Assembly (NCBI GenBank): GCA_025453505.1
Contig: JALOQG010000026.1
Location: 1-14,589, forward strand
Direction: 5' to 3'
Length of the DNA: 14,589 nt
Source: Myxococcota bacterium
GTDB lineage: Bacteria; Myxococcota_A; UBA9160; PR03
Each line of letters starts with the position of its first letter. The first letter of the stretch is position 1. The position numbers and the translations under genes were made by a program. A model generated the notes under the pieces. That model was not told the DNA's origin. It saw nothing but the letters and a program-made list of their open reading frames with translations, and did not search any database. Of this stretch, positions 8,282-14,589 are shown piece by piece.

Positions 8282-8976
8282 GCGCCGACGCCGAAGTCGC
8301 GCGGAGCTGGAGCGCAGTGCGCACGCGGGCCGACGCCGCTGCGCGTCGCGCGGGCCGCGAGCCGGCGGCCGTGCGGATCGTCGGAGCCGCCAAGCGCCAG
8401 CCCTCCGAGCGCGTCGTCGCGGCGGTGCGCGCGGGCCTGCGCGATCTCGGCGAGAACTACGTGCAGGAGGCCGTCGCGATGCGCGCCGCCCTCGCGGACG
8501 CGCTCGAGCCGTCTCTCGTGACGGCGCTCACCTGGCACGGCATCGGACATCTGCAGCGCAACAAGGCGCGCGACGCGCTGGCCTGCTTCACCTGGTTCCA
8601 CGGCGTCGATTCGGCCGCGCTCGCCGCGGAGCTCTCGAAGCGCGCCGAACGCGACGTCACCGTCCTGCTCCAGGTGAACCTTTCGCGCGAGACGACCAAG
8701 AGCGGCGTCGCCGAGGAGGATCTGCCCGCCCTCCTCGACGCCGTGCGCGGGCTCCCGCACATTCGCGTCGCGGGCCTGATGACGATGCCCGCGCCCGCGG
8801 AGAATCCCGAGACGTCGCGGCCCGTGTTCGCGCGCCTGCGCGCGCTCGCGGAGCGACACGCTCTCGTGGAGCTCTCGATGGGAATGTCGGACGACTTCGA
8901 GTTGGCGATCGAAGAAGGGGCGACGCTGGTGCGGATCGGCACGGCCCTGTTCGGAACGAGAGGGGACGCGACATGA
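8278..8976 (+). CDS. yggS: YggS/PLPBP-family pyridoxal-phosphate homeostasis protein
   Basis: This cytoplasmic PLP-binding protein has an alanine-racemase-like TIM barrel but no demonstrated catalysis; it buffers pyridoxal phosphate and affects amino-acid and keto-acid balance. It is 232 aa, normal for the family. The PLP lysine is K39 in VGAAKRQP, where most homologues have AVSKT or similar, so the preceding serine is replaced by alanine. Further motifs are LGENYVQE (57-64), WHGIGHLQRNK (86-96), GLMTM (166-170), LSMGMSDDFELAI (199-211) and GATLVRIGTALFG (214-226), which binds the cofactor phosphate. The GTG start at 8278 overlaps the maf stop, and the stop overlaps proC as ATGA. The yggS-proC pairing is widespread in bacteria and supports the call. 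Confidence 0.95.
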   Translation: MSADAEVARSWSAVRTRADAAARRAGREPAAVRIVGAAKRQPSERVVAAVRAGLRDLGENYVQEAVAMRAALADALEPSLVTALTWHGIGHLQRNKARDALACFTWFHGVDSAALAAELSKRAERDVTVLLQVNLSRETTKSGVAEEDLPALLDAVRGLPHIRVAGLMTMPAPAENPETSRPVFARLRALAERHALVELSMGMSDDFELAIEEGATLVRIGTALFGTRGDAT

Positions 8977-9791
8977 CGGAGCTGAAGGCGCAGCGGATCG
9001 GATTCCTCGGCGCGGGTGCGATGGGGGAAGCGCTGGCCGGCGGGCTCGTCGCCGCGGGCGTGCCGCGCGAGCAGATCCGGCTCGCCGATCCGCAGGCCGA
9101 TCGGCGCGCCGCGGTGTCGGCGGCGCTCGGCGTCGCGACGGGGGACGACAACGCCGCGCTCGTGCGCGACAGCGACGTCGTCGTGGTCGCGGTCAAGCCC
9201 GGCCTCGTCGCGGCCGTCCTGTCCCAGAAAGGCGTCGCGAGCGCGCGGCCGCTCTGGATCTCGATCGCGGCGGGCGTGTCGCTCGCGAATCTCGCCGCCG
9301 CGCTTCCCGCCGGCGCGCGCATCGTGCGCGCGATGCCCAACACGCCCGCGCTGGTGCGGGCGGGCGCGACCGCCTACGCCGCGAACGCCGCCGCGACGGC
9401 GGAAGACCGGGCGCTCGCGCACGCGCTCTTCGCGAGCGCCGGCCTCGCGTGGGAGGCCCCGGACGAGTCGCTGCTCGACGCCGTCACCGGTCTCTCGGGC
9501 AGCGGGCCCGCGTACGTGTTCGTCTTCCTCGAGGCACTCGCCGACGCGGGCGTCCGCGTCGGCTTGCCGCGCGACGTGGCCCAACGGCTCGCGACCCAGA
9601 CCGTGCTCGGGGCCGCGCAGCTCGCGCGCGACAGCGGTGCGCATCCCGCGCAGCTCAAGGACCGCGTGACGTCGCCGGGCGGCACCACGATCGCAGGTCT
9701 CGCGCGACTCGAGGCGGCCGGCTTCCGCGCCGCCGTGCTCGACGCCGTCGAGGCGGCGACGCAGCGCTCGCGGGAGCTCGGCGCGAAATAG
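8973..9791 (+). CDS. proC: Pyrroline-5-carboxylate reductase
   Basis: This enzyme catalyses the last step of proline synthesis, reducing 1-pyrroline-5-carboxylate to L-proline with NAD(P)H in the cytoplasm. At 272 aa it is typical. The N-terminal Rossmann domain has GFLGAGAMGEAL (10-21) and VVAVKP (71-76); MPNTP (121-125) marks the substrate side. The C-terminal dimerisation domain has AVTGLSGSGPAYVF (170-183) and the P5CR signature RVTSPGGTTIAGL (231-243). The ATG at 8973 overlaps the yggS stop (ATGA). After its stop there is a 67-base gap, then divIVA; I see no terminator, so transcription may continue. Confidence 0.96.
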   Translation: MTELKAQRIGFLGAGAMGEALAGGLVAAGVPREQIRLADPQADRRAAVSAALGVATGDDNAALVRDSDVVVVAVKPGLVAAVLSQKGVASARPLWISIAAGVSLANLAAALPAGARIVRAMPNTPALVRAGATAYAANAAATAEDRALAHALFASAGLAWEAPDESLLDAVTGLSGSGPAYVFVFLEALADAGVRVGLPRDVAQRLATQTVLGAAQLARDSGAHPAQLKDRVTSPGGTTIAGLARLEAAGFRAAVLDAVEAATQRSRELGAK

Positions 9792-9847
9792 AGCGGGCTC
9801 AAGACAGCGCGGAGTTGCGTCGATGGGTTGCGCGGACCCGTTGGACC

Positions 9848-9852
9848 GGAGG
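9848..9852 (+). promoter_or_regulatory. Ribosome binding site deciding the divIVA GTG start
   Basis: GGAGG lies exactly 6 bases before the GTG at 9859. The ATG at 9823, in the same frame, lacks a comparable site and would add a non-conserved leader of 12 residues. Confidence 0.65.
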
Positions 9853-9858
9853 CCACCC

Positions 9859-10380
9859 GTGCGACTCACGCCGCTCGACATCCAGAGCCATCACTTCGCC
9901 CGCCGCCTGCGCGGCCTCGACGCGGGCGAGGTCGAGACCTTCCTGCGCATGGTCGCCGAGGACTTCGAGAGCGTGATCCGCGAGTCCGAGCGCATGCGCG
10001 ACCGGATCCGCGAGCTCGAATCACGCGTCGAAGAAATGGGTTCGCGCGAGGAGACGCTGCGCACGACCCTGATGACGGCCCAGGAAGTCAGCGACGACCT
10101 GCGCCGCACGGCCGCCAAGGAGGCCGAGGTGCTGCTGGCCGAAGCCGAGGTCCGCGCAGAGAAGATCCTCGACGCCGCGCACCGCCGGGTCGCCAAGCTG
10201 GCCGAGGACATCCGCGAGATGCGGCAGCTCCGCACGCGCCTCGGGGCGTCCGTGCGCTCGGCGGTCGAGACCCACCTCTCGCTGCTCGAGGGCCTTTCGG
10301 CGGACCTGCCGGAGGACCCCGTCCTCGACGGCAAGGTCGCCTTCCTCGCCACGCCGAAGGCCGCCGCTGCCGCCAAGTAG
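9859..10380 (+). CDS. DivIVA-domain coiled-coil protein
   Basis: This is a probable membrane-curvature or pole-associated scaffold of the DivIVA family. It is 173 aa from the GTG at 9859, which has GGAGG 6 bases upstream; the start at 9823 adds residues unlike the family. The N-terminus RLTPLDIQSHHFARRLRGLD, continuing with GEVETFL (2-29), is the classic DivIVA lipid-binding segment ('TP.DI....F....RG.D..EV..FL'). From about 33 to 125 the chain is a charged coiled coil (FESVIRESERMRDRIRELES; KEAEVLLAEAEVRAEKILDA). The tail is short and ends in alanines. In Gram-positives DivIVA recruits Min or cell-wall proteins; in outer-membrane bacteria its partners are mostly unknown. Its place after yggS and proC matches arrangements near division genes elsewhere. 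Confidence 0.88.
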   Translation: MRLTPLDIQSHHFARRLRGLDAGEVETFLRMVAEDFESVIRESERMRDRIRELESRVEEMGSREETLRTTLMTAQEVSDDLRRTAAKEAEVLLAEAEVRAEKILDAAHRRVAKLAEDIREMRQLRTRLGASVRSAVETHLSLLEGLSADLPEDPVLDGKVAFLATPKAAAAAK

Positions 10381-10423
10381 GCGATTCGCGGAGCGCTTCG
10401 TGCCGCGTGCGCTTGACGGGAGG

Positions 10424-10452
10424 CGGGCCCGGCCTGAGTCTTCGCCGGCCCG
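10424..10452 (+). repeat. GC-rich hairpin between divIVA and fmdB
   Basis: CGGGCCCGGC (10424-10433) can pair with GCCGGCCCG (10444-10452), leaving one bulged C and a 10-base loop. It sits 44 bases past the divIVA stop and 8 bases before the fmdB Shine-Dalgarno. There is no T-tract. It could slow read-through or shape the fmdB leader, or be chance in GC-rich DNA. Confidence 0.3.
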
Positions 10453-10476
10453 AGAGGCCGGAGGAGCGCGCGGCGC

Positions 10477-10818
10477 ATGCCGATCTACGAGTATCTCTGC
10501 GAGAAGTGCGGCCACGAGTTCGAGCGCGAGCAGCGCATCACCGAGGATCCGGTGAAGACCTGCCCGAAGTGCCGCGCGAAGAAAGTGCGCCGGCTGATTT
10601 CGCGAACGGCGTTCGTCCTGAAGGGCAGCGGCTGGTATTCGGACCTCTACTCGAGCTCCAAACCCGAAAGTGGCGACAAGCAGGAGTCCTCCGACTCCGC
10701 CGCGAGCGCCGCCGCGCCGGACGCGAAGTCCGATGCGAAGCCCGAGAAGAGCGACACGCCCAAGCCGGGCGGCAAGTCGAAAGGCAAGGGCAAGGGCAAG
10801 TCGACGAAGGCGGCCTGA
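10477..10818 (+). CDS. FmdB-family zinc-ribbon protein
   Basis: This is a small zinc-ribbon protein of 113 aa. The conserved part is residues 1-57: MPIYEYLCEKCGHEFEREQ with C8 and C11, then TCPKCRAKKVRRLIS with C29 and C32, then TAFVLKGSGWYSDLY. All four zinc ligands are present. The family is named after a putative regulator of the formamidase operon, but most members have no tested function. Residues 60-113 form a low-complexity tail rich in serine, lysine and glycine, ending in repeated KGKGKGKS, which is probably disordered and basic enough to touch nucleic acid. The ATG at 10477 has GGAGGAG 10 bases upstream. Ninety-six bases separate it from divIVA and 97 from folD; the latter gap holds a promoter-like element, so it likely ends the maf-to-fmdB unit. 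Confidence 0.92.
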   Translation: MPIYEYLCEKCGHEFEREQRITEDPVKTCPKCRAKKVRRLISRTAFVLKGSGWYSDLYSSSKPESGDKQESSDSAASAAAPDAKSDAKPEKSDTPKPGGKSKGKGKGKSTKAA

Positions 10819-10821
10819 GAG

Positions 10822-10836
10822 AGCCGCGACGCGGCT
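10822..10836 (+). terminator. Short hairpin after fmdB, possible weak terminator
   Basis: AGCCGC (10822-10827) pairs exactly with GCGGCT (10831-10836) around a 3-base loop, 3 bases past the fmdB stop. Only TTCGATC follows, so a T-tract is lacking. Its place just before the folD promoter-like element is the main support. Confidence 0.3.
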
Positions 10837-10879
10837 TCGATCCGCCCGGGCTCGCTGCGCGCTCCGCTTGCACGCGCGG

Positions 10880-10886
10880 TTATACT
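10880..10886 (+). promoter_or_regulatory. Candidate -10 element for the folD-gcv operon
   Basis: TTATACT (10880-10886) contains TATACT, one mismatch from the TATAAT consensus, in otherwise strongly GC-rich DNA and 29 bases before the folD ATG. No good -35 lies 16-18 bases upstream. The flanks (GGTTATACTGCGC) resemble the element before the class I fumarase. This would place the start of transcription around 10893. Confidence 0.5.
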
Positions 10887-10915
10887 GCGCGCGCTCGCCG
10901 GAGGAACTCGCCCGC

Positions 10916-11794
10916 ATGACCGCCCCCCGAGAGCGCACCGTCGTCGTCGACGGCATGGCGCTGGCCCGTCGGCTCCGCGAAGAGATCGCGAGCGAGATCG
11001 CTGCGCTCGTCGCCGCCGGGCATCGGCCGCCGTGTCTCGCCGTGGTGCTGGTCGGCGACAACCCGGCGAGCATCTCGTACATCAAGGGCAAGCGACGCGC
11101 GTGCGAGCGCGCCGGCATGACGTCGCGCGAGCTCGACCTCGCCGCGGACGCTACACAAGAAGACGTCATCGACTTCGTCACCGCGCTGGGCCGCGATCCC
11201 GGCGTCGACGGCATCCTGGTGCAGCTCCCGCTTCCGAAGGGGATCGACACCGCCGCCGTGATCGAGGCGATCGACCCGGCCAAGGACGTCGACGGCCTGA
11301 CGACGCCGAGCGCCGGACGCCTGCTCGCGGGTCTCCCCGGCCTGCGCCCGTGCACGCCGCTCGGCATCCTCGCCGTGCTCGATCGCCACGGCATCGAGCT
11401 CGCCGGCGCGAACGCCGTCGTGATCGGACGCAGCATCCTGGTGGGCAAGCCGATCGCACTGCTGCTGCTCGAGCGCAACGCGACTGTCACGATCTGCCAC
11501 TCGCGCACCCGCGATCTCGCCGCGGTCGTGGGCGAGGCCGACGTGCTGATCGCCGCCGCCGGCTCGCCGCTGCTGGTGAAGGGCGACTGGATCCGGCCCG
11601 GAGCCGCGGTCGTGGACCTCGGCGTCAACATGGTGGACGGCGCACAGGTCGGCGACGTGGACTTCGACGCGGCGCTCGGCGTCGCGGGACTGCTGACGCC
11701 TTCGCGCGGCGGCGTCGGCCCGCTCACGATCACGATGCTGCTGCGCAACACGCTCGAGGCGTACAAGGCGCGCACCGGAATCGCGGACGCGTGA
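10916..11794 (+). CDS. folD: Bifunctional methylenetetrahydrofolate dehydrogenase/cyclohydrolase
   Basis: FolD oxidises 5,10-methylene-THF to methenyl-THF with NAD(P)+ and hydrolyses that to 10-formyl-THF for purine and fMet-tRNA synthesis. From the ATG at 10916 (GGAGGA 10 bases upstream) it has 292 aa, a normal length. The longer open frame upstream covers fmdB and is rejected. Y55 and K59 in SYIKGKRRACERAG match the catalytic Y..xK pair. Other motifs are DGILVQLPLP (98-107), PAKDVDG (121-127), RPCTPLGI (144-151), and the Rossmann segment VVIGRSILVGKP (168-179). The late signature reads PSRGGVGPLT (262-271) rather than the usual PVPGGVGPMT, a mild departure. The stop overlaps gcvT as GTGA, tying the gene to the glycine-cleavage system, which makes its substrate. 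Confidence 0.96.
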   Translation: MTAPRERTVVVDGMALARRLREEIASEIAALVAAGHRPPCLAVVLVGDNPASISYIKGKRRACERAGMTSRELDLAADATQEDVIDFVTALGRDPGVDGILVQLPLPKGIDTAAVIEAIDPAKDVDGLTTPSAGRLLAGLPGLRPCTPLGILAVLDRHGIELAGANAVVIGRSILVGKPIALLLLERNATVTICHSRTRDLAAVVGEADVLIAAAGSPLLVKGDWIRPGAAVVDLGVNMVDGAQVGDVDFDAALGVAGLLTPSRGGVGPLTITMLLRNTLEAYKARTGIADA

Positions 11795-12891
11795 GCGGAC
11801 TCAAGCGCACGCCGCTCCATGACGCGCACCGCGCACTCGGCGGCCGCATGGTGCCGTTCGCCGGCTTCGAGATGCCCGTGCAATACGGCTCGATCCTCGA
11901 GGAGCATGCCGCCGTGCGCGAGGCGGCGGGACTCTTCGACGTGTCGCACATGGGCGAGATCTTCCTCTCGGGTCCGGCCGCCGTGGCGAGCGTCGAGAGG
12001 CTCGTCACCTGCCCCGTCGACTCGCTGAAGCCGGGCCGCGTGCGATACGGACTGCTGTGCAACGAGGACGGCGGCGTGGTCGACGACGTCACCGTGTACC
12101 GGCTCGCCGAGGACCGGCTCTTCCTGTGCGTGAACGCCTCCAACATCGAGAAGGACTACCGCTGGATCGTGCGCCACGCGCAGCCGGGCGCGCGCGTCGA
12201 GGATCGCAGCGATCACTACGGCCTCCTCGCGCTGCAGGGTCCGGCGAGCGCCGCGATCCTCGCGCAGCTCTGTCCGCTGCCCCTCGACTCGATGAAGCGC
12301 TTCCGTTTCGAGGAGGCCGCAGTCGCCGGGGCGACTACGCTGGTCTCGCGCACGGGCTACACCGGATCCGACGGCTTCGAGCTCTACGTCGGATCCGGCG
12401 AAGTCGGCGGCGTCTTCCAGGCCTTGCTCGACGCGGGCAAGCCGCTCGGTCTGCGCCCGTGCGGTCTCGGCGCACGCGACACGTTGCGTCTCGAAGCCGC
12501 ATTGCCGCTCTACGGTCACGAACTCGACGACACGACGTCGCCGCTCGAAGCCGGCCTCGCGCGTTTCGTGAAGCGGGAGCGCGGCGGCTTCCTCGGCGCG
12601 GAGGCGATCGAGCGGCGCGCGAGTGCCGGCGCGGAGCGGCAGCTGATCGGATTCGTCGTCGAAGGACGCGGCGTCGCGCGCGCCGCGTATCCGATCCTGC
12701 ACGGCGGCGCGAAGGTGGGCGTCGTGACGTCGGGCGCGCCTTCGCCGACGCTCGGAAAGTCGATTGGCCTCGGCTACGTTCCGCCGGCCCTCGCGGCTCC
12801 CGGCACGCGCATCGAGATCGGGGTCCGCGAGCGTGCGGTTCCCGCACGCGTCGTCGAGACGCCGTTCTGGAGCCCGGGCAGAGCGTCCTAG
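11791..12891 (+). CDS. gcvT: Glycine cleavage system T protein (aminomethyltransferase)
   Basis: GcvT takes the aminomethyl group from lipoylated H protein, releases ammonia and forms 5,10-methylene-THF. The GTG at 11791 overlaps the folD stop (GTGA) and gives 366 aa, the usual length. The frame is open well upstream, but that part lies over folD. Motifs: TPLHDAHRALGGRMVPFAGF (7-26), VSHMGEI (51-57), NEDGGVVDDVTVY (91-103) with the catalytic aspartate of the DD pair, ALQGP (147-151), SRTGYTGSDGFELYV (186-200), and LGARDTLRLEAALPLYGHEL (226-245). The C-terminal beta-barrel domain spans about 285-360. YgfZ-type relatives lack this full motif set. A 74-base gap with a 7-bp hairpin precedes gcvH. 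Confidence 0.96.
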   Translation: MSGLKRTPLHDAHRALGGRMVPFAGFEMPVQYGSILEEHAAVREAAGLFDVSHMGEIFLSGPAAVASVERLVTCPVDSLKPGRVRYGLLCNEDGGVVDDVTVYRLAEDRLFLCVNASNIEKDYRWIVRHAQPGARVEDRSDHYGLLALQGPASAAILAQLCPLPLDSMKRFRFEEAAVAGATTLVSRTGYTGSDGFELYVGSGEVGGVFQALLDAGKPLGLRPCGLGARDTLRLEAALPLYGHELDDTTSPLEAGLARFVKRERGGFLGAEAIERRASAGAERQLIGFVVEGRGVARAAYPILHGGAKVGVVTSGAPSPTLGKSIGLGYVPPALAAPGTRIEIGVRERAVPARVVETPFWSPGRAS

Positions 12892-12897
12892 GGCCAC

Positions 12898-12917
12898 TCC
12901 CGACGAGCCAGTCGGGA
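12898..12917 (+). repeat. Hairpin in the gcvT-gcvH gap
   Basis: TCCCGAC (12898-12904) pairs perfectly with GTCGGGA (12911-12917) around a 6-base loop, within the only non-overlapping junction of the folD-gcv run. No T-tract follows. It could protect the 3' end of a processed gcvT message or adjust gcvH dosage; chance is also possible. Confidence 0.4.
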
Positions 12918-12951
12918 CGGACCCGTTCCGAACAACCAGTCCGCACGCGCC

Positions 12952-12958
12952 AAGGAGG
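12952..12958 (+). promoter_or_regulatory. Strong ribosome binding site for gcvH
   Basis: AAGGAGG lies 7 bases before the GTG at 12966. It is among the best Shine-Dalgarno sites in the window and fixes the gcvH start in a frame that is open far upstream. Confidence 0.75.
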
Positions 12959-12965
12959 GGAAGGC

Positions 12966-13367
12966 GTGGCCGATACCGAGATCCCGAACGATCTCCGCTA
13001 CACGCGCGAAGACGAGTGGTGCCGCATGGAAGGCACCCGCATCGTCATCGGCGTCACCGACTACGCCCAGCAGCAGCTCGGCGACATCGTATTCGTCGAG
13101 CTCCCCGCGGTCGGCAGCAGCGTCGAGCGCGGCGAGCCGTTCGGCGTGATCGAGTCGGTGAAGGCCGTGTCCGACCTCTATGCGCCGGTCTCGGGCGAAG
13201 TGGTCGAAGTGAACGGCGATCTCGCCGACCATCCCGAGCACGTCAACGAGGACTGCTACACCGACGGCTGGATGATCACGATCGAGCCGAGCGACGCGAG
13301 CGATCTCGATTCGCTGCTCGACGCGGCGAGCTACCGCCGCCACGTCGAGGAACGCAGCACCGAGTGA
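12966..13367 (+). CDS. gcvH: Glycine cleavage system H protein
   Basis: This lipoyl carrier shuttles the aminomethyl intermediate from glycine decarboxylase (P) to the T protein and hands its reduced lipoyl arm to the L protein. It is 133 aa from the GTG at 12966, which has AAGGAGG 7 bases upstream. The N-terminal LRYTREDEW (10-18) and GVTDYAQQQLGDIVFVELP (29-47) are typical. The lipoylation site is K66 in GVIESVKAVSDLYAPVSGEV (60-79). NEDCYTDGWMI follows in the C-terminal part. Its last codons overlap the gcvPA start as GTGA. A strong site of its own, rather than coupling to gcvT, fits the high stoichiometric demand for H protein. The L protein (dihydrolipoyl dehydrogenase) is not in the window. 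Confidence 0.97.
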   Translation: MADTEIPNDLRYTREDEWCRMEGTRIVIGVTDYAQQQLGDIVFVELPAVGSSVERGEPFGVIESVKAVSDLYAPVSGEVVEVNGDLADHPEHVNEDCYTDGWMITIEPSDASDLDSLLDAASYRRHVEERSTE

Positions 13368-14589
13368 GCTCGACGCTCCCGCGCTACATCCCGCACACCG
13401 CCGAAGACGTCCGCCACATGCTGGACGCGATCGGGGTCGCCGACCTCGACGCGCTCTTCGCGAGCGTCCCCGAGAAGTTGAGGCTGCGGCGTCCGCTCGC
13501 CGTGCCCGAAGCCGTCTCGGAGCAGGAGATCGCGGCGGAGCTCGCGGCGCTCGCGGCGCGCAACGCACACGCGGGATCGCATCCTTCGTTCCTCGGCGCC
13601 GGCATCTACGCGCACTACGTCCCCACCGCGGTCGACGCGCTCGTCTCGCGCGCCGAGTTCACGACGTCGTACACGCCGTACCAGCCGGAAATCAGCCAGG
13701 GCACGCTGCAGGCGATCTTCGAGTGGCAGACGATGATCTGCGGGCTCACCGGTCTCGACGTCTCGAACGCGTCGCTCTACGACGGGGCCTCCGCGACTGC
13801 CGAGGCCGTCCTGATGGCGATCCGGGCGACGCGCCGGCGCCGCGTCGTCCTCGCGCATGGACTGCATCCTCACTACGCCGATGTGTTGCGCACCTACGTG
13901 CGCGCGCTCGACGTCGAGATCGCGAGCGTGCCGCGCGCGGCCGACGGCCGCACGGCGGCGGTCGACGCCAGCGTCGACGGCGACACCGCGTGCGTGGTCC
14001 TGCAACAGCCGGGCTTCCTCGGCACCGTGCAGGACGTCGCCGCGGTCGCGGCCGCGGCGCACGCGCAGGGCGCGATGCTGATCGTCGTCGTGAACGAAGC
14101 GCTTTCGATGGGGATGCTGCGGGCGCCGGGAGAACTCGGCGCCGACATCGTGTGCGGCGAGGCGCAGAGCTTCGGTGTCGCGAGCAGCTTCGGCGGTCCG
14201 GCGCTCGGCTTCCTCGCCACACGCGAAAAGTTCGTGCGGCAGCTCCCGGGCCGCGTCTGCGGCGAGACCGTCGACGGCCACGGCCAGCGCGGCTTCGTCC
14301 TGACGCTCTCGACGCGCGAGCAGCACATCCGCCGCGAGAAGGCGACCTCGAACATCTGCACCAACCAGGGGCTGCTGGCCACGCGCGCCACCATCTACCT
14401 GAGCCTGCTGGGCGAGTCGGGGTTCACCGAACTGGGCCGCGTGTGCCACGAGCGCGCGCGCAAACTCGCGGCGATGGTCGCGTCCTGCGAGGGTTACTCG
14501 CTGGCGTACCAGGCGCCCTACTTCCGCGAGTTCGTGGTGGCCTGCCCGTCGGACGCGGTGAAGATCGCCGAGGCCGCGCGCCGCGACGG
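13364..14589 (+). CDS. gcvPA: Glycine dehydrogenase (decarboxylating) subunit 1, partial
   Basis: This is the N-terminal-half subunit of a split P protein; with GcvPB it decarboxylates glycine and loads the aminomethyl group on lipoyl-GcvH. The GTG at 13364 overlaps the gcvH stop (GTGA). The frame stays open for 408 codons to the window edge, so the last few dozen of the roughly 445 expected residues are missing. Motifs: RYIPHTAEDVRHMLDAIG near the start, SFLGAGIYAHYVP, YTPYQPEISQGTLQAIFEWQ, and further on NASLYDGASATAEA, DIVCGEAQSFG, SSFGGPALGFLAT and TSNICTNQ. These are the standard GcvPA blocks. The PLP lysine belongs to GcvPB, presumably encoded just downstream. A fused GcvP of about 950 aa cannot be formally excluded, but the sequence resembles stand-alone GcvPA. 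Confidence 0.93.
   Translation, partial: MSSTLPRYIPHTAEDVRHMLDAIGVADLDALFASVPEKLRLRRPLAVPEAVSEQEIAAELAALAARNAHAGSHPSFLGAGIYAHYVPTAVDALVSRAEFTTSYTPYQPEISQGTLQAIFEWQTMICGLTGLDVSNASLYDGASATAEAVLMAIRATRRRRVVLAHGLHPHYADVLRTYVRALDVEIASVPRAADGRTAAVDASVDGDTACVVLQQPGFLGTVQDVAAVAAAAHAQGAMLIVVVNEALSMGMLRAPGELGADIVCGEAQSFGVASSFGGPALGFLATREKFVRQLPGRVCGETVDGHGQRGFVLTLSTREQHIRREKATSNICTNQGLLATRATIYLSLLGESGFTELGRVCHERARKLAAMVASCEGYSLAYQAPYFREFVVACPSDAVKIAEAARRD

Noticed and set aside
7724..9881. Long minus-strand frames opposite maf, yggS and proC
   Set aside because: They mirror conserved coding sequence on the other strand and show no domain, start signal or plausible protein composition.
10413..10441. 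TTGACG between divIVA and fmdB as a promoter
   Set aside because: No -10-like AT-rich hexamer lies 16-18 bases downstream, and a GC-rich hairpin occupies that space.
10819..10915. Glycine riboswitch ahead of the folD-gcv operon
   Set aside because: The gap is only 97 bases, much of it upstream of the candidate -10, leaving a leader of about 25 bases. That is too short for an aptamer.
10021..12897. A 958-codon open frame on the minus strand over divIVA, fmdB, folD and gcvT
   Set aside because: It lies antisense to four well-conserved genes. Its translation is arginine/alanine-rich low-complexity sequence, a typical by-product of GC-rich third codon positions suppressing stops.

Overview
This window is a compact stretch of very GC-rich chromosome packed with housekeeping genes. 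The Mla-type lipid transport operon implies an outer membrane. The DivIVA-like protein, FmdB zinc ribbon, class I fumarase and split glycine decarboxylase (GcvPA form) suggest a deltaproteobacterial-type lineage (Myxococcota, Desulfobacterota or Binatota-like), but the phylum cannot be fixed from sequence reading alone. I see no phage, insertion sequence, CRISPR array, tRNA or rRNA. No gap between genes exceeds about 210 bases.

Left part, 1-4106. On the minus strand lie the start of a probable 2OG-Fe(II) oxygenase (cut by the window edge), class II fumarase fumC overlapping it by ATGA, and a DedA-family membrane protein. On the plus strand, divergent from dedA, is a complete class I [4Fe-4S] fumarase. 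Two unrelated fumarases therefore sit within 1 kb of each other. A perfect 21-bp inverted repeat follows in the convergent gap after the class I gene.

Middle, 4247-7616, minus strand. A five-gene operon reads: small putative lipoprotein, mlaE permease, mlaF ATPase, mlaD MCE substrate-binding protein, DUF2203 protein. Every junction overlaps. It should build an inner-membrane ABC complex moving lipids between inner and outer membranes. mlaB and mlaC are not in this cluster.

Right part, 7697-14589, plus strand. First come maf, yggS and proC (4-base overlaps), then divIVA and fmdB. This resembles the yggS/proC/divIVA neighbourhood near cell-division genes in other bacteria. A TATACT -10-like element then precedes folD-gcvT-gcvH-gcvPA, a one-carbon operon. 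Glycine cleavage makes methylene-tetrahydrofolate and FolD oxidises it to formyl-tetrahydrofolate. gcvPA runs off the right edge, and gcvPB is expected just beyond.

Eight gene junctions use 4-base stop/start overlaps (3 ATGA, 5 GTGA), so tight translational coupling is the rule. I see no clearly novel system. The best candidates for a second look are the large inverted repeat, the lipoprotein and DUF2203 partners of the Mla operon, and the paired fumarases.
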